Assembly (NCBI GenBank): GCA_035544015.1
Contig: DATKIP010000083.1
Location: 1-52,579, forward strand
Length of the DNA: 52,579 nucleotides
From: Candidatus Saccharimonadia bacterium
GTDB taxonomy: Bacteria; Patescibacteriota; Saccharimonadia; UBA4664
Direction of reading: 5' to 3'
A program made the position numbers and the translations under genes. Numbering within the stretch: the stretch's first letter is position 1; each line of letters begins with the position of its first letter. Positions 1-9,550 of this stretch are shown here, piece by piece. The notes beneath the pieces were generated by a model. The model worked only from the letters and a program-made list of their open reading frames with translations, did no database searches and was not told where the DNA came from.

Positions 1-78
1 TATGAGGATGAGTGGGGAGGTTTTGGCATATTCCTTTAAAAGAATCTTTTCTTCGTTGGTGATATTTGTTTTACGCAT
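1..78 (-). CDS. Hypothetical protein, N-terminal part only
   Basis: A reading frame starts with ATG at position 78 on the minus strand and runs off the left edge of the window after 26 codons. The visible peptide begins MRKTNITNEEKILL and is rich in Lys and Glu, as expected for a soluble protein start. Codon use is AT-rich, like the 2.5-5 kb module and unlike most of the window. No Shine-Dalgarno sequence is evident upstream. The function cannot be judged from this fragment. Confidence 0.4.
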   Translation of the reverse strand, partial: MRKTNITNEEKILLKEYAKTSPLILI

Positions 79-133
79 TTGCAATTAAGCGTAACAAAAT
101 CTCGAAATAAATGCAGGTTTTGTTTTGAGGGGG

Positions 134-262
134 CTATACCACGCTAACCATTATCGCGACCACCCAGACCACCTGCAGGAGGGGAGTCAGGCAGAAAAAC
201 ATGAGCACCAGCATAGCCAGTGCGATCAAGTGGGGGAGTGGAGCGGGAAGGCGACGAGTCAT
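134..262 (-). CDS. Small membrane protein, 42 residues
   Basis: This short frame begins with ATG at 262 and is preceded by a strong ribosome binding site, GGAGGATCA, four bases before the start. The product starts MTRRLPAPL and is then almost wholly hydrophobic (LALAMLVLMFF, then VVWVVAIMVSVV). That gives one long or two short membrane helices with the positive residues at the N-terminus. It diverges from the serpin-like gene at 406, and the two share the promoter interval around 300-330. I do not recognise a family. The support is the ribosome binding site and the hydrophobic composition. Confidence 0.5.
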   Translation of the reverse strand: MTRRLPAPLPHLIALAMLVLMFFCLTPLLQVVWVVAIMVSVV

Positions 263-306
263 TGATCCTCCAAACCACAGCGTTGGGAAAGTACACCTCG
301 AAGCTC

Positions 307-369
307 TATAATGGCATAATTATGCCAAAAGTTCAAGTCGTTGAAGTTTATTAATATTTATTGTATTAT
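307..369 (+). promoter_or_regulatory. Promoter region with a 14-bp palindrome ahead of the serpin-like gene
   Basis: A consensus -10 (TATAAT, 307-312) is followed at once by the perfect palindrome GGCATAATTATGCC (313-326). A second promoter lies just downstream: TTGAAG (341-346), a 17-bp spacer and TATTAT (364-369). The palindrome would cover the start site of the first promoter and also lies upstream of the divergent small gene, so it could be an operator or a short 5' stem-loop. Which promoter is used is not known. Confidence 0.5.
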
Positions 370-405
370 ATTGCAGTCCCGCTTCTGATCCAGTTTGGAG
401 GAGAC

Positions 406-1302
406 ATGAGTCTCACCTTCAGCCCCCTCACTATCGCCGGGTGCCTCGAGGCGGCCCAGCCGGTCACCGGCCGCCCACTGAGCGAGTCGGTGAATGCGAT
501 GCAAAACCACCTGCTCGGCACCTTGCCACCGTATGTCAACGAGCTGCCCTTCCTGGAGCAGTTCGTGCAGGCGTTCGCGGCCCTGACCGCCGAGGAGATC
601 AACAACCAGCTGGCGGCCGCCGGTTTCTCCGACCTGCAGCTGCCGGCTTGGGAACCCGGTAACAGTGAGTTCGGTATGGCCGGTGTGCTCAACGTTCAGA
701 TCGACTGGTTGTCGCCCGCCACGAGGCGCAGCCTCCTCGTCGCGGGCGCCAGCTACCCGGCCTTCCAGCTCAAGGGGTCCGGCCAGAACTGTCTGGTGGT
801 GCCCGTCGCCGGCGGTGAGCCGGTGGTGAGGGTCCCAGGCCAGAACAACCTAGAGCTCAGGCTGCAGGTGGTGCGCTCGGCGCCCAGCTCGGTGTTCGAC
901 CTCATGGAGGAAGGACGCCGGCTGGTCAACTTCGAGATCGATCCACCGGTCGACAGCTCGTACCAGGGCGCGGTCGTCCCGATGGTCAAGCTGCAGGAAT
1001 ACCCGGACGTCGCATGGCTCGAAGGCCTGCGCACCACCTCCGTCGGGGGCGAGTACTGGGAGGTCGCGCAGGCCGCCCAGCGAGTGCGATTCGGCATGAA
1101 CGAGTACGGCGCCCGCGCCATGGAGGTCACGACCATGGGAGCCCTCCTCGGTGGTCGCTCTGACGACAACTACTACGAGGTGGATGGCCCATTCCTGGTC
1201 ACCATCCATGAGCCCGGGATGCCGGTACCGATCTTCGCGGCGTACGTCACGCCCAACGACTGGCGCAGCCCCGGCAACCTTGGCGCGATGACCAGCTGGT
1301 GA
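406..1302 (+). CDS. Compact serpin-like protein
   Basis: I read this 298-residue protein as a divergent serpin, a suicide inhibitor of serine or cysteine proteases. The start is set by GGAGGAGAC directly before ATG 406. Near the N-terminus FSPLTIAG resembles the serpin FSPLSI box. A middle segment, VLNVQIDWLSP, resembles the serpin NAVYFKGxW region. Near the C-terminus MNEYGARAMEVTTMG resembles the hinge motif NEEGTEAAAxT before the reactive loop. After it, PFLVTIHEPGMPVPIF resembles the strand pattern DHPFLFxI-x(n)-ILFxG. Serpins are usually about 350-400 residues, so this one is short. No signal peptide is visible. The gene stands alone between its own promoter and a 30-nt palindromic hairpin. 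The assignment is by eye; a structural prediction would settle it. Confidence 0.55.
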   Translation: MSLTFSPLTIAGCLEAAQPVTGRPLSESVNAMQNHLLGTLPPYVNELPFLEQFVQAFAALTAEEINNQLAAAGFSDLQLPAWEPGNSEFGMAGVLNVQIDWLSPATRRSLLVAGASYPAFQLKGSGQNCLVVPVAGGEPVVRVPGQNNLELRLQVVRSAPSSVFDLMEEGRRLVNFEIDPPVDSSYQGAVVPMVKLQEYPDVAWLEGLRTTSVGGEYWEVAQAAQRVRFGMNEYGARAMEVTTMGALLGGRSDDNYYEVDGPFLVTIHEPGMPVPIFAAYVTPNDWRSPGNLGAMTSW

Positions 1303-1331
1303 TCGTGGCAGCAACTCAGAGGTGAGCGACA

Positions 1332-1361
1332 GCGCCGGTGGCCCCATGGGGCCACCGGCGC
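1332..1361 (+). terminator. Perfect G+C-rich hairpin after the serpin-like gene
   Basis: The arms GCGCCGGTGGCCCC and GGGGCCACCGGCGC form a 14-bp perfect stem with a 2-nt centre. CCTTTTC follows shortly after. It sits between two convergent genes and can serve both strands. Confidence 0.7.
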
Positions 1362-1371
1362 CTAGCCTTTT

Positions 1372-2274
1372 CTACCCCACCACGTGAATCGGTTTGCCTG
1401 CCACCCAAGCTTCAATATTCTCAATCATCATTTCATTACCCATGTGCCGCGACACGTCGCTGTTATACCCAATATGCGGCGTCGCGTACACCCGCTCGTG
1501 CTCGCGCAGCCGCCGATACACCGGGTCGGCCGTATCACCCGGCGTTTGCGCGTCGTGGATCACGCAGCGAAGCGTGCCGTCATCGAGTGCGCGAAACATC
1601 ACGTCCAGATTCACAATACTGCCCGCCGACACCGTTGCAAAAATCGCGCCCCGCTTCAATGCGCCAAAAAACTCCCCGTTCAACAAATCATCCGTCTCCG
1701 GATTTACGCTCAACGCGTCCACCACAATATCCGCGCCCTTCACGCTCGCCGCCAAATCATCCCCGCGCCGAAAATACCGCACCCGAGCCCCAAACACCGC
1801 GCAGGCCGCGCCCACAATCGTCCCAATATTCCCGTGCCCCAAAATCGTCACCTGCTTATCGCCAAACCCCATCCCCGAGGCCGGCAACTGCCCAAACGGC
1901 AGCTCCCGCACGTTCAGATACGCGTCCAAATGCCGCATCGCAGTAAGCAGCATCCCCACAATCCATTCCGCCACCGCGTACCGGTTGCATCCTGGGCTGT
2001 TCGAAATCACCACACCACGCTCCTTCAAAACCCCGGGCCGCGCCCAGCCCACCCCCACGAGCGGCAGCGACACAAACGTGTCCCGCAACTCCTCCGACTT
2101 CTCGCGCACCCCAAACGTCCCCGTGCAAATCACGTCAAACCCCCGCACCCGCTCCAGCCACTCATCGGCCGTACTCGCGCGCGTATCAAAATACGTCACC
2201 TCACCCAGCTTCTCCAGCCGAGCCTTCTGCTCATCAGTAAGTTCCAGCGGCTGAGCCGCCACAATTTTTAACAT
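1372..2274 (-). CDS. D-isomer-specific 2-hydroxyacid dehydrogenase
   Basis: This is a 300-residue NAD(P)-dependent oxidoreductase of the D-2-hydroxyacid dehydrogenase family, which interconverts 2-oxoacids and D-2-hydroxyacids. The Rossmann motif appears as GHGNIG near residues 146-151. The family substrate-binding and catalytic pattern is recognisable toward the end (VSAGSIVNLDVM, then TPHIGYNSD with the catalytic His). The exact substrate cannot be told; lactate, glycerate and phosphoglycerate are possible. The promoter is TATAAT at 2281-2286 (minus strand), six bases before the ATG, so the transcript is probably leaderless. A second family member lies at 30422. Confidence 0.85.
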   Translation of the reverse strand: MLKIVAAQPLELTDEQKARLEKLGEVTYFDTRASTADEWLERVRGFDVICTGTFGVREKSEELRDTFVSLPLVGVGWARPGVLKERGVVISNSPGCNRYAVAEWIVGMLLTAMRHLDAYLNVRELPFGQLPASGMGFGDKQVTILGHGNIGTIVGAACAVFGARVRYFRRGDDLAASVKGADIVVDALSVNPETDDLLNGEFFGALKRGAIFATVSAGSIVNLDVMFRALDDGTLRCVIHDAQTPGDTADPVYRRLREHERVYATPHIGYNSDVSRHMGNEMMIENIEAWVAGKPIHVVG

Positions 2275-2280
2275 GGGGTG

Positions 2281-2286
2281 ATTATA
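2281..2286 (-). promoter_or_regulatory. -10 element six bases before the start codon (leaderless promoter)
   Basis: TATAAT on the minus strand is separated from ATG 2274 by CACCCC. This spacing puts the expected transcription start at the A of the ATG. Confidence 0.6.
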
Positions 2287-2333
2287 ACAAACGAGAGGAG
2301 TTTTCGGTATTTGTTTGGTATAATACGCTTACC

Positions 2334-2408
2334 ATGCACAAAGACTTCGATGATTGGAATGAACTAAAGAAAACTATCACAGATTTGTTCGCCTGCCTTT
2401 GGATTTAG
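2334..2408 (+). pseudogene. N-terminal remnant of a PemK/MazF-like toxin gene
   Basis: The frame encodes 24 residues beginning MHKDFDDWNELKKTI and then stops. That opening closely resembles the N-terminus of PemK/MazF-type toxins I know from Patescibacteria (MxKDFDxWNxxKK), which are normally about 120-150 residues. The rest of the gene is missing. An extended -10, TGGTATAAT (TATAAT at 2319-2324), lies upstream and probably was its promoter. The fragment sits at the left edge of the AT-rich module, so the module may have entered and broken this gene. Confidence 0.5.
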
Positions 2409-2522
2409 AGTTAGGTTCGAACAGTAACATAATAAGTTAGCCTTACTAAAATACGTATAAGCACGATAGGCATAAACCCGTCAGAAGGGTAAGATATATC
2501 TAGAATACGCAGGAGCTTCGTT

Positions 2523-4316
2523 ATTAAAATCGTAGCCGTAGCCCTAAGAAACTTTAAATGTTACGGACCCATCCAGATAGTGCCATTATTTTTTGGTGGC
2601 GAAAATTTTGTTGGCCTCATTGGTGAAAATGGCGTAGGGAAAAGCTCTGTTTTTGAGGCGCTTAACGCATTCTTCACCGACCAAGGCTGGGTGCGGAATA
2701 AAATTACAAAATCCGGTAAAGATCAATGCGGTGTGGCACCAATAGTGGCCTGCACCGATGCAGACTTGGCAAAATACTTTACGGCCGACGAGATAAAAGC
2801 GCTCAAGAAAAATTCTAAAGATCTCGCAAAAAATCAAGAATACCATACCTCGGGCACGGAGGTTTATATATCGTGCATGCGCTTTCAAGACAATGCTACG
2901 CCCCTTTTTGATGGAAGGATCACCAAGACAGATGCGCTAGGTGAAAAAGTAAAGGAATTTATTCTTACATCGTTTAAATACATTTATGTAAGTGCAGAAG
3001 TCGACATTGACAGCGGTACCAACATTAACTCTAAGACCACTGAGTTCATAAAGGGGTCTGGCGTAGTGGGGGAAATTACCAAATTAATCCAAGGGACCAA
3101 GGTAGAAGTTAAGGGTAAACAAGCGACCATAGCTAGCCATATAAACGATATGGTAATCGAATACCTAAATACAGATGTCATTAAAAAGCTTCAGGCAGTT
3201 GATGAGGGATATAACTATAAGAATTTAAGAACGGGTGTTTCCTCAAATCTTTCCGAAAAGCAGATTAGCGAGCTTGCCGCCCAAGCATTATTTAGTAACC
3301 GTGAGTTGACAAAGCGTACTAGTACAAAAGACATAGGTATATCAGATATGAGCTCGGGTCAGAGACGACGAGCTTTTCTCGACTTTATTATCGTTATGAT
3401 CGGCAATCTCGAACCTCAGGAGAGAGAAAAACTGATACTTGCGATTGATGAACCTGAAATTTCTGTCGACGCAGGGTCGAGAATACAGCAATTCGATAAG
3501 CTGAGAGGCCTCACTCAAGAGGGGCCTAGTATTGCGTTTACTACTCACTGGTATGGCTGGATAGCCCAGTTAATTCATGGTTGCGCAGTTCTTATGAAGG
3601 ACTCCGAGAGTGGAAGAAGTATAGTCGCGAGTAAAATTCAAGATTTTCTTGATAAAGACGCCCAGCAAAAGGCTCCGTATGAAATGAGAATGATGTTTGA
3701 TTTTCTATCGTCGCTCGGAACTTGGGCAGAGAGTGATTCTCATACAAAATTTGTTCTTTGCGAGGGCCCGACAGATAAAAATTATATCGAGATCCATTTT
3801 GACAAACATAAGATCATCCCCCTTCGTGGCCGCGACGAGGTAATTAGGCTATTTAAAATATTCTCGGATTACTACTTTAGAGCCGATAAAAAACCGTCAA
3901 ATATTGTTTTTCTTATAGACACAGATCCAGAAAAGGCCGCAGAGCTAAAGGATAATGGTGAAGTAAACTTAAAACGAATTAGCCGCGATAAAAATGGAGA
4001 GATTAAAATTGTCAGCAAAGACGAAAATTATAGTGAAAAGTGCGCCATAGAGGATCTACTATCGCCCACTCCACTACTCAAGGCCCTAAAAGAATCAGCG
4101 GATAAGCTGCCTGAGGAGAAGGACAGGGAATTTATTAACAACTTGAATATAAAATATCATGATCAAACCGGGGTAAGAGCATTTGGTATAGACGATGTTG
4201 AGAGACAGAAGTTAAAAGAAATATTTAAGACACCAATGTTCAAGTTGAATGTCTCAGAGCTGTACCAACCTTCGGGCGAGGAAATGGATAATTTCAGAAC
4301 ATTATTAAGTCTCTGA
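2523..4316 (+). CDS. OLD-family-like ATPase-TOPRIM nuclease
   Basis: This is a two-domain protein of about 597 residues. Counting from GTG 2580, the N-terminal ABC/SMC-type ATPase has Walker A GENGVGKSS (about residues 15-23), the signature SSGQRRR (about 258-264), Walker B LILAIDEPE (about 286-294) and an H-loop TTHW. A TOPRIM nuclease domain follows, with LCEGPTDK (about 393-400) and LIDTDPE (about 443-449) carrying the acidic catalytic residues. This order and length match OLD-family nucleases such as Gabija GajA. The frame is open upstream of GTG 2580 and encodes the expected first strand (KIVAVALRNFKCYGPI). No ATG, GTG or TTG lies there. AGGAG at 2511-2515 is seven bases before ATT 2523, so I set the start at ATT. 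The region is visibly AT-rich, suggesting transfer. A membrane protein gene follows at 4379. Confidence 0.75.
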   Translation: MKIVAVALRNFKCYGPIQIVPLFFGGENFVGLIGENGVGKSSVFEALNAFFTDQGWVRNKITKSGKDQCGVAPIVACTDADLAKYFTADEIKALKKNSKDLAKNQEYHTSGTEVYISCMRFQDNATPLFDGRITKTDALGEKVKEFILTSFKYIYVSAEVDIDSGTNINSKTTEFIKGSGVVGEITKLIQGTKVEVKGKQATIASHINDMVIEYLNTDVIKKLQAVDEGYNYKNLRTGVSSNLSEKQISELAAQALFSNRELTKRTSTKDIGISDMSSGQRRRAFLDFIIVMIGNLEPQEREKLILAIDEPEISVDAGSRIQQFDKLRGLTQEGPSIAFTTHWYGWIAQLIHGCAVLMKDSESGRSIVASKIQDFLDKDAQQKAPYEMRMMFDFLSSLGTWAESDSHTKFVLCEGPTDKNYIEIHFDKHKIIPLRGRDEVIRLFKIFSDYYFRADKKPSNIVFLIDTDPEKAAELKDNGEVNLKRISRDKNGEIKIVSKDENYSEKCAIEDLLSPTPLLKALKESADKLPEEKDREFINNLNIKYHDQTGVRAFGIDDVERQKLKEIFKTPMFKLNVSELYQPSGEEMDNFRTLLSL

Positions 4317-4378
4317 CCGGTGAACCAACCTTCACGCCTAGCTAAAATTATTACCATAGCCTGATGCTACAATCACTT

Positions 4379-5128
4379 ATGGGAAAAATAAGCGAATCCC
4401 TTATTAAGAGGGCATTTTATATTGGGTCCGAGCTAGCAATATTGTGCTTCCTACTTGCATGTCTTACGGCGCCAAATATTTTGAACTCGATATTCGTTAA
4501 CCTGGGAACTGATTTTTTTATTCTCGGCCTTTCCGTCTCCATAGTTAATAAGCTGCTAGATAGATACGAACGCCAGCGGTATGGCGACCAACCTGCAAAA
4601 GGCCTGAGGCGGATTGAAGGCGAGCTCGGAAGCCTTTTAGGAACCATTAGTTACGAATTAAGAGATCACTTAAATGTGGATGCATACGCACTAGTTGATG
4701 CAAATGAAGCAGAGATCAGCTTGTTAACTAGTCTCATGCAAAAAATGTACATGATCAGTTACCTCCAGCTACAACATGTTGACATGACAAAAGTTACGTA
4801 CAAGAACTTTGCAGAAATGCTGCGCTACATACAGCAAACCTTAGCAGCTTTGGACTTATATATTGACCGCTATAGTGGTTTATTCGAACCCGAAACGCTG
4901 AGTAGAGTAATTGCCCTGAGGGACAGTGTAGAATCAAGCACTCGTGGCGACATAACGCTCATAACAATCCCATTCGAGGGCCAATCAGAACCAGACAAAA
5001 AACTGTCGGAGCGTGATCAAACCGGTTTTAGTCGTGTTTTAAGTGAAATTATTAGGATATCCGAAACAGAGATTGAGAAAATGAAAAAAACCGGAAGTAA
5101 CTCCGGTTTTAAATCCATCAAATTGTAG
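4379..5128 (+). CDS. Two-helix membrane protein paired with the OLD-like gene
   Basis: This is a 249-residue protein with two predicted membrane helices near the N-terminus (SELAILCFLLACLTA and TDFFILGLSVSIV) and a cytoplasmic, mostly helical remainder ending in a Lys-rich tail. An extended -10, TGCTACAAT, is five bases before ATG 4379, pointing to this start and a leaderless transcript; ATG 4364 overlaps that promoter. It shares the AT-rich composition of the OLD-like gene 62 bp upstream. I recognise no family. In defence modules, a small membrane protein beside an ATPase-nuclease can be the membrane-damaging or sensing partner; here that is only inference from context. Confidence 0.6.
   Translation: MGKISESLIKRAFYIGSELAILCFLLACLTAPNILNSIFVNLGTDFFILGLSVSIVNKLLDRYERQRYGDQPAKGLRRIEGELGSLLGTISYELRDHLNVDAYALVDANEAEISLLTSLMQKMYMISYLQLQHVDMTKVTYKNFAEMLRYIQQTLAALDLYIDRYSGLFEPETLSRVIALRDSVESSTRGDITLITIPFEGQSEPDKKLSERDQTGFSRVLSEIIRISETEIEKMKKTGSNSGFKSIKL
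5087..5110. terminator. Bidirectional terminator between the membrane protein gene and atpC
   Basis: AAAACCGGA and TCCGGTTTT form a 9-bp stem with a 6-nt loop. The stem reads as a T-run on either strand. It lies inside the last codons of the 4379 gene and just past the atpC stop codon, so it can end both convergent transcripts. Confidence 0.7.
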
Positions 5129-5132
5129 GAAA

Positions 5133-5570
5133 CTAACCCTGCGGGGGACGCTCCCGGTGATGCGTCCGCCGCATGCGCGCCACGCCCAGCCGCACCTGGC
5201 TGCGGTCGATCATTTGCTGGGCATTGGCCAGCTCGGTCTTGTCCTTGGCTTTGTCGCGCATCTCTTTGGCTTCGGCCAGCGCGGCTTCGATTTCTTCGGC
5301 CACTAGCTCGGATTCGTGGTCGGCTTCGTCGGCCAGTAGCCGCACGTGATCGGCTGTGACTTCGAGCAAACCGCCGTACGTCGCAAACACCTCGGGTGCA
5401 CCTTTGCCGGTGCGCACCGTCACCGCACCCGGCACCACCTGTGCCACAAGCGGCTCGTGGTGGGGGAGTACGCCCATTTGGCCGCTGGTAGTGGTGAGCT
5501 GCACTTCCTCGGCTTCGCCTTGGAATTTAGCCCCGGAAAGCGTGAGTAGTTCGAATTTCATGGAGCTCAC
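5133..5570 (-). CDS. atpC: ATP synthase F1 epsilon subunit
   Basis: The epsilon subunit is part of the central stalk, couples rotation to the F0 ring and can inhibit ATP hydrolysis. The N-terminal beta-sandwich is clear (FELLTLSGAKF, then GVLPHHEPLVAQV, LLADEAD), followed by the C-terminal helical hairpin of about 50 residues. GTG 5570 is favoured by GGGAG seven bases upstream; ATG 5561 is an alternative. It is the last gene of the operon. Unlike its neighbours it is set apart from atpD by a 145-bp gap with a long inverted repeat. Confidence 0.93.
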   Translation of the reverse strand: MSSMKFELLTLSGAKFQGEAEEVQLTTTSGQMGVLPHHEPLVAQVVPGAVTVRTGKGAPEVFATYGGLLEVTADHVRLLADEADHESELVAEEIEAALAEAKEMRDKAKDKTELANAQQMIDRSQVRLGVARMRRTHHRERPPQG

Positions 5571-5608
5571 AAATTTTCTCCCAGTAAAGCAATGAGGTAG
5601 AGCGAAGG

Positions 5609-5696
5609 ATCAAACTCTTGGCGCACGAAGCGCGTGACAACCCTGAGCTTCGAAGGAAGAGTAGGGGAGAGTTCGCTGAGAAGCCAAGAGTTTGAT
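5609..5696. repeat. Long inverted repeat in the atpD-atpC gap
   Basis: ATCAAACTCTTGGC (5609-5622) and GCCAAGAGTTTGAT (5683-5696) are perfect 14-bp inverted arms 60 bp apart. In the operon RNA they would form a long stem enclosing further short hairpins such as GCGCACGAAGCGCGT. The element could set the low epsilon-to-beta ratio by processing or partial termination, or be a small mobile remnant. The arm contains AGAGTTTGAT, as at the 5' end of 16S rRNA genes, which may be chance. Confidence 0.6.
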
Positions 5697-5715
5697 TCGT
5701 AGCAGAGCATAGAAA

Positions 5716-7146
<1,431 letters not shown>

Positions 7147-8007
7147 CTATGATTTCGCTATCGCTTCTGCCCCGGCGGAAATCTCCGAGATCTCTTGCGT
7201 AATTTTAGACTGTCGTTCGTTGTTATATACCAAGGTGAGGTCGCCGATGATGTCCGAGGCGTTGTCCGAGGCGTTCATCATGGCTAGCATGCGCGAGGCT
7301 TCCTCGCTGGCCCGGGCCTCGAGCACCGCCTGCAGCACCTCGGCCTCCAGCACGCGCCGCACCACCAGGCCAATGAGCTCCTCGGGTGACGGTTCCATCG
7401 CGCTCTCGGTAGGCGCGCCGGCCTTTTCGGGCGGCGTGATCGGCAGCAGCTGCCGCACGCTCACCGTTTGGCTCACCGTCGACACGAAGTCAGTAGCCAC
7501 AATGTGCACCGCGTCGATCTCGCCGCGCTCAAACATGCCCGTGATCTGCTCGAGCACCGGGATTACGATGTTCGTGGCTTTATCCGGTACGTCAATGTCG
7601 TAGCTACCCACCTGCTCCACATCGCGGGCCCGCGCCACGCTCAGAGCCGCGCGCTTGCCGATGGCGATCGCCAAATGCTCGGCCGTTGGCGTCTCGCGAA
7701 TGTGCCGGCCGAGCGCCCGCACCACGTTGCCATTGTACCCGCCGGCCATGCCCCGGTCGCCGGCCACCAGAATCGCCAGCTCGCGCTTCACCGGCCGCAC
7801 CGCAAACAGCGGATGTGTGGTCGCCACGCTCTGGGCGCCCAGATTGTGCAGCAACTCGCGCGCCGCCTGCGTGTACAGCTGCGGGCCCGTGGCCGCCGTC
7901 TGGGCGCGCCGCAATTTGCTCGCCGCCACCATCTGCATGGCCTTGGTGATCTGGCGGGTGTTCTTCACCGAGCGGATGCGCCGATTAATGATCTGCAAGG
8001 ATGCCAT
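7147..8007 (-). CDS. atpG: ATP synthase F1 gamma subunit
   Basis: This 286-residue protein forms the rotating shaft inside the alpha3-beta3 hexamer. The N-terminal helix is typical (INRRIRSVKNTRQITKAMQMV), as is the C-terminal helix containing ASRMLAMMNASDNA. The middle Rossmann-like domain shows DRGMAGGYN. Length is normal for the family. It lies between atpA and atpD with short spacers. Confidence 0.97.
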   Translation of the reverse strand: MASLQIINRRIRSVKNTRQITKAMQMVAASKLRRAQTAATGPQLYTQAARELLHNLGAQSVATTHPLFAVRPVKRELAILVAGDRGMAGGYNGNVVRALGRHIRETPTAEHLAIAIGKRAALSVARARDVEQVGSYDIDVPDKATNIVIPVLEQITGMFERGEIDAVHIVATDFVSTVSQTVSVRQLLPITPPEKAGAPTESAMEPSPEELIGLVVRRVLEAEVLQAVLEARASEEASRMLAMMNASDNASDIIGDLTLVYNNERQSKITQEISEISAGAEAIAKS

Positions 8008-8014
8008 GACGCGC

Positions 8015-9550
8015 CTAAGCCTTTACCTTAAACGATTTGGCGACTTCCTCGGCCACCTTCACCACCGCCGCCACGGTTTCGTCCGTTGGCTTGGCGCCCT
8101 CATTGAGGGTCTCCACCACTTTGGCGTGGTGCTGCTTCATGCGGCTGAGCAAATCGTGCACCGCCGCATTCACCTTGTCGGTCGGCATCTGGTCGAAAGC
8201 ACCTTTGGTGGCTGCCAGCAGCATGATAACCTGCTCGGCCACGCTCAGTGGCGAGTATTGCTTCTGCTTCAGAATTTCGGTGAGCAGCCGGCCGCGGTCG
8301 ATCTGGCGCTTGGTGTCTTCGTCGAGGTCCGAGGCAAACTGCGAGAACGCCGCCAGTTCGCGGAACTGCGCCAGCTCCACGCGCAAGCTACCCGCCACGC
8401 TCTTGGTGGCCTTGGTCTGGGCGCTACCACCCACGCGGCTCACGCTCAAACCAACCGAAATGGCCGGCCGAATACCCTGGTAAAACAGGTTCGACTCCAT
8501 GAAAATCTGCCCGTCGGTGATCGAAATCACGTTCGTCGGAATGTAGGCCGAAATGTCGCCGGCCTGGGTCTCAATGATCGGCAAGGCCGTCAGCGATCCC
8601 GCGCCCAGGTCGTCGCTGAGCTTAGCCGAGCGTTCCAGCAGGCGCGAGTGCAGGTAGAATACGTCGCCGGGGTAAGCCTCGCGGCCCGGGGGACGCCGCA
8701 GCAGCAAACTCATCTGGCGGTAGGCCACCGCGTGCTTGGAGAGGTCGTCATAAATAATGAGCGCATGTTGCTTGTTGTCGCGGAAATATTCGCCCATGGC
8801 CGTGCCCGCGTAGGGCGCCAGGTACAACAGCGCCGCCGGATCACTCGGGCTCGTAGCCACCACGATGGTCTGGTCCATCACGCCTTCGCTTTTTAGTCTC
8901 TCCACTAATGCCGCGACTTTGCTGAACTTCTGCCCGATGGCCACGTAGATGTTTACCACGCCGGTTTTCTGACGAGCCTGGTTGATCATGGTGTCGATCG
9001 CGATGGCCGTCTTGCCCGTTTGACGATCACCAATGATGAGCTCGCGCTGGCCGCGGCCGATCGGCACGAGGGCGTCGATGGCAATGAGACCGGTCGCCAG
9101 GGGCTCGTGCACGCTCTTGCGCGCCATCACGCCCGGCGCCGGCCGCTCGATGAGGCCGGTCTGGCTGGTTTTGATCTCGCCGAGGCCATCAATCGGTCGG
9201 CCCAGCGGGTCAACCACGCGGCCGAGCAGCTCTTGGCCGATCGGCACTTCCAAAATGCGGCCGCTCAGTTTCACCTGCGCCCCAGCGCGCACGCCAGTCT
9301 CGCTGTCGAGCAGCACCGCGCCCACTTCGTCTTCGTTGAGGTTGAGTGCGAACGCTCGGGCCGGCACGCCACTGTCGGTTTCTACCTCGAGCACTTCACT
9401 ATAGCCGGCGCCGCGCAGGCCATACACCCACACCACACCGTCGGCCACACGCGTCACCACGCCGGTTTCCTGCAAATTCTCGGTAGAACGCAGACCCTCG
9501 ATGGCAGCCTGAAGCTCGCTGCTTAATTCTTTGACGTTGAGATCGCTCAT
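8015..9550 (-). CDS. atpA: ATP synthase F1 alpha subunit
   Basis: This 511-residue non-catalytic nucleotide-binding subunit alternates with beta in the F1 head. The P-loop GDRQTGKT is at residues 174-181. The [20 protein letters not shown] segment and the [14 protein letters not shown] segment near the C-terminal half are characteristic. Its start overlaps the atpH stop by four bases (ATGA), indicating translational coupling. Confidence 0.98.
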   Translation of the reverse strand: MSDLNVKELSSELQAAIEGLRSTENLQETGVVTRVADGVVWVYGLRGAGYSEVLEVETDSGVPARAFALNLNEDEVGAVLLDSETGVRAGAQVKLSGRILEVPIGQELLGRVVDPLGRPIDGLGEIKTSQTGLIERPAPGVMARKSVHEPLATGLIAIDALVPIGRGQRELIIGDRQTGKTAIAIDTMINQARQKTGVVNIYVAIGQKFSKVAALVERLKSEGVMDQTIVVATSPSDPAALLYLAPYAGTAMGEYFRDNKQHALIIYDDLSKHAVAYRQMSLLLRRPPGREAYPGDVFYLHSRLLERSAKLSDDLGAGSLTALPIIETQAGDISAYIPTNVISITDGQIFMESNLFYQGIRPAISVGLSVSRVGGSAQTKATKSVAGSLRVELAQFRELAAFSQFASDLDEDTKRQIDRGRLLTEILKQKQYSPLSVAEQVIMLLAATKGAFDQMPTDKVNAAVHDLLSRMKQHHAKVVETLNEGAKPTDETVAAVVKVAEEVAKSFKVKA

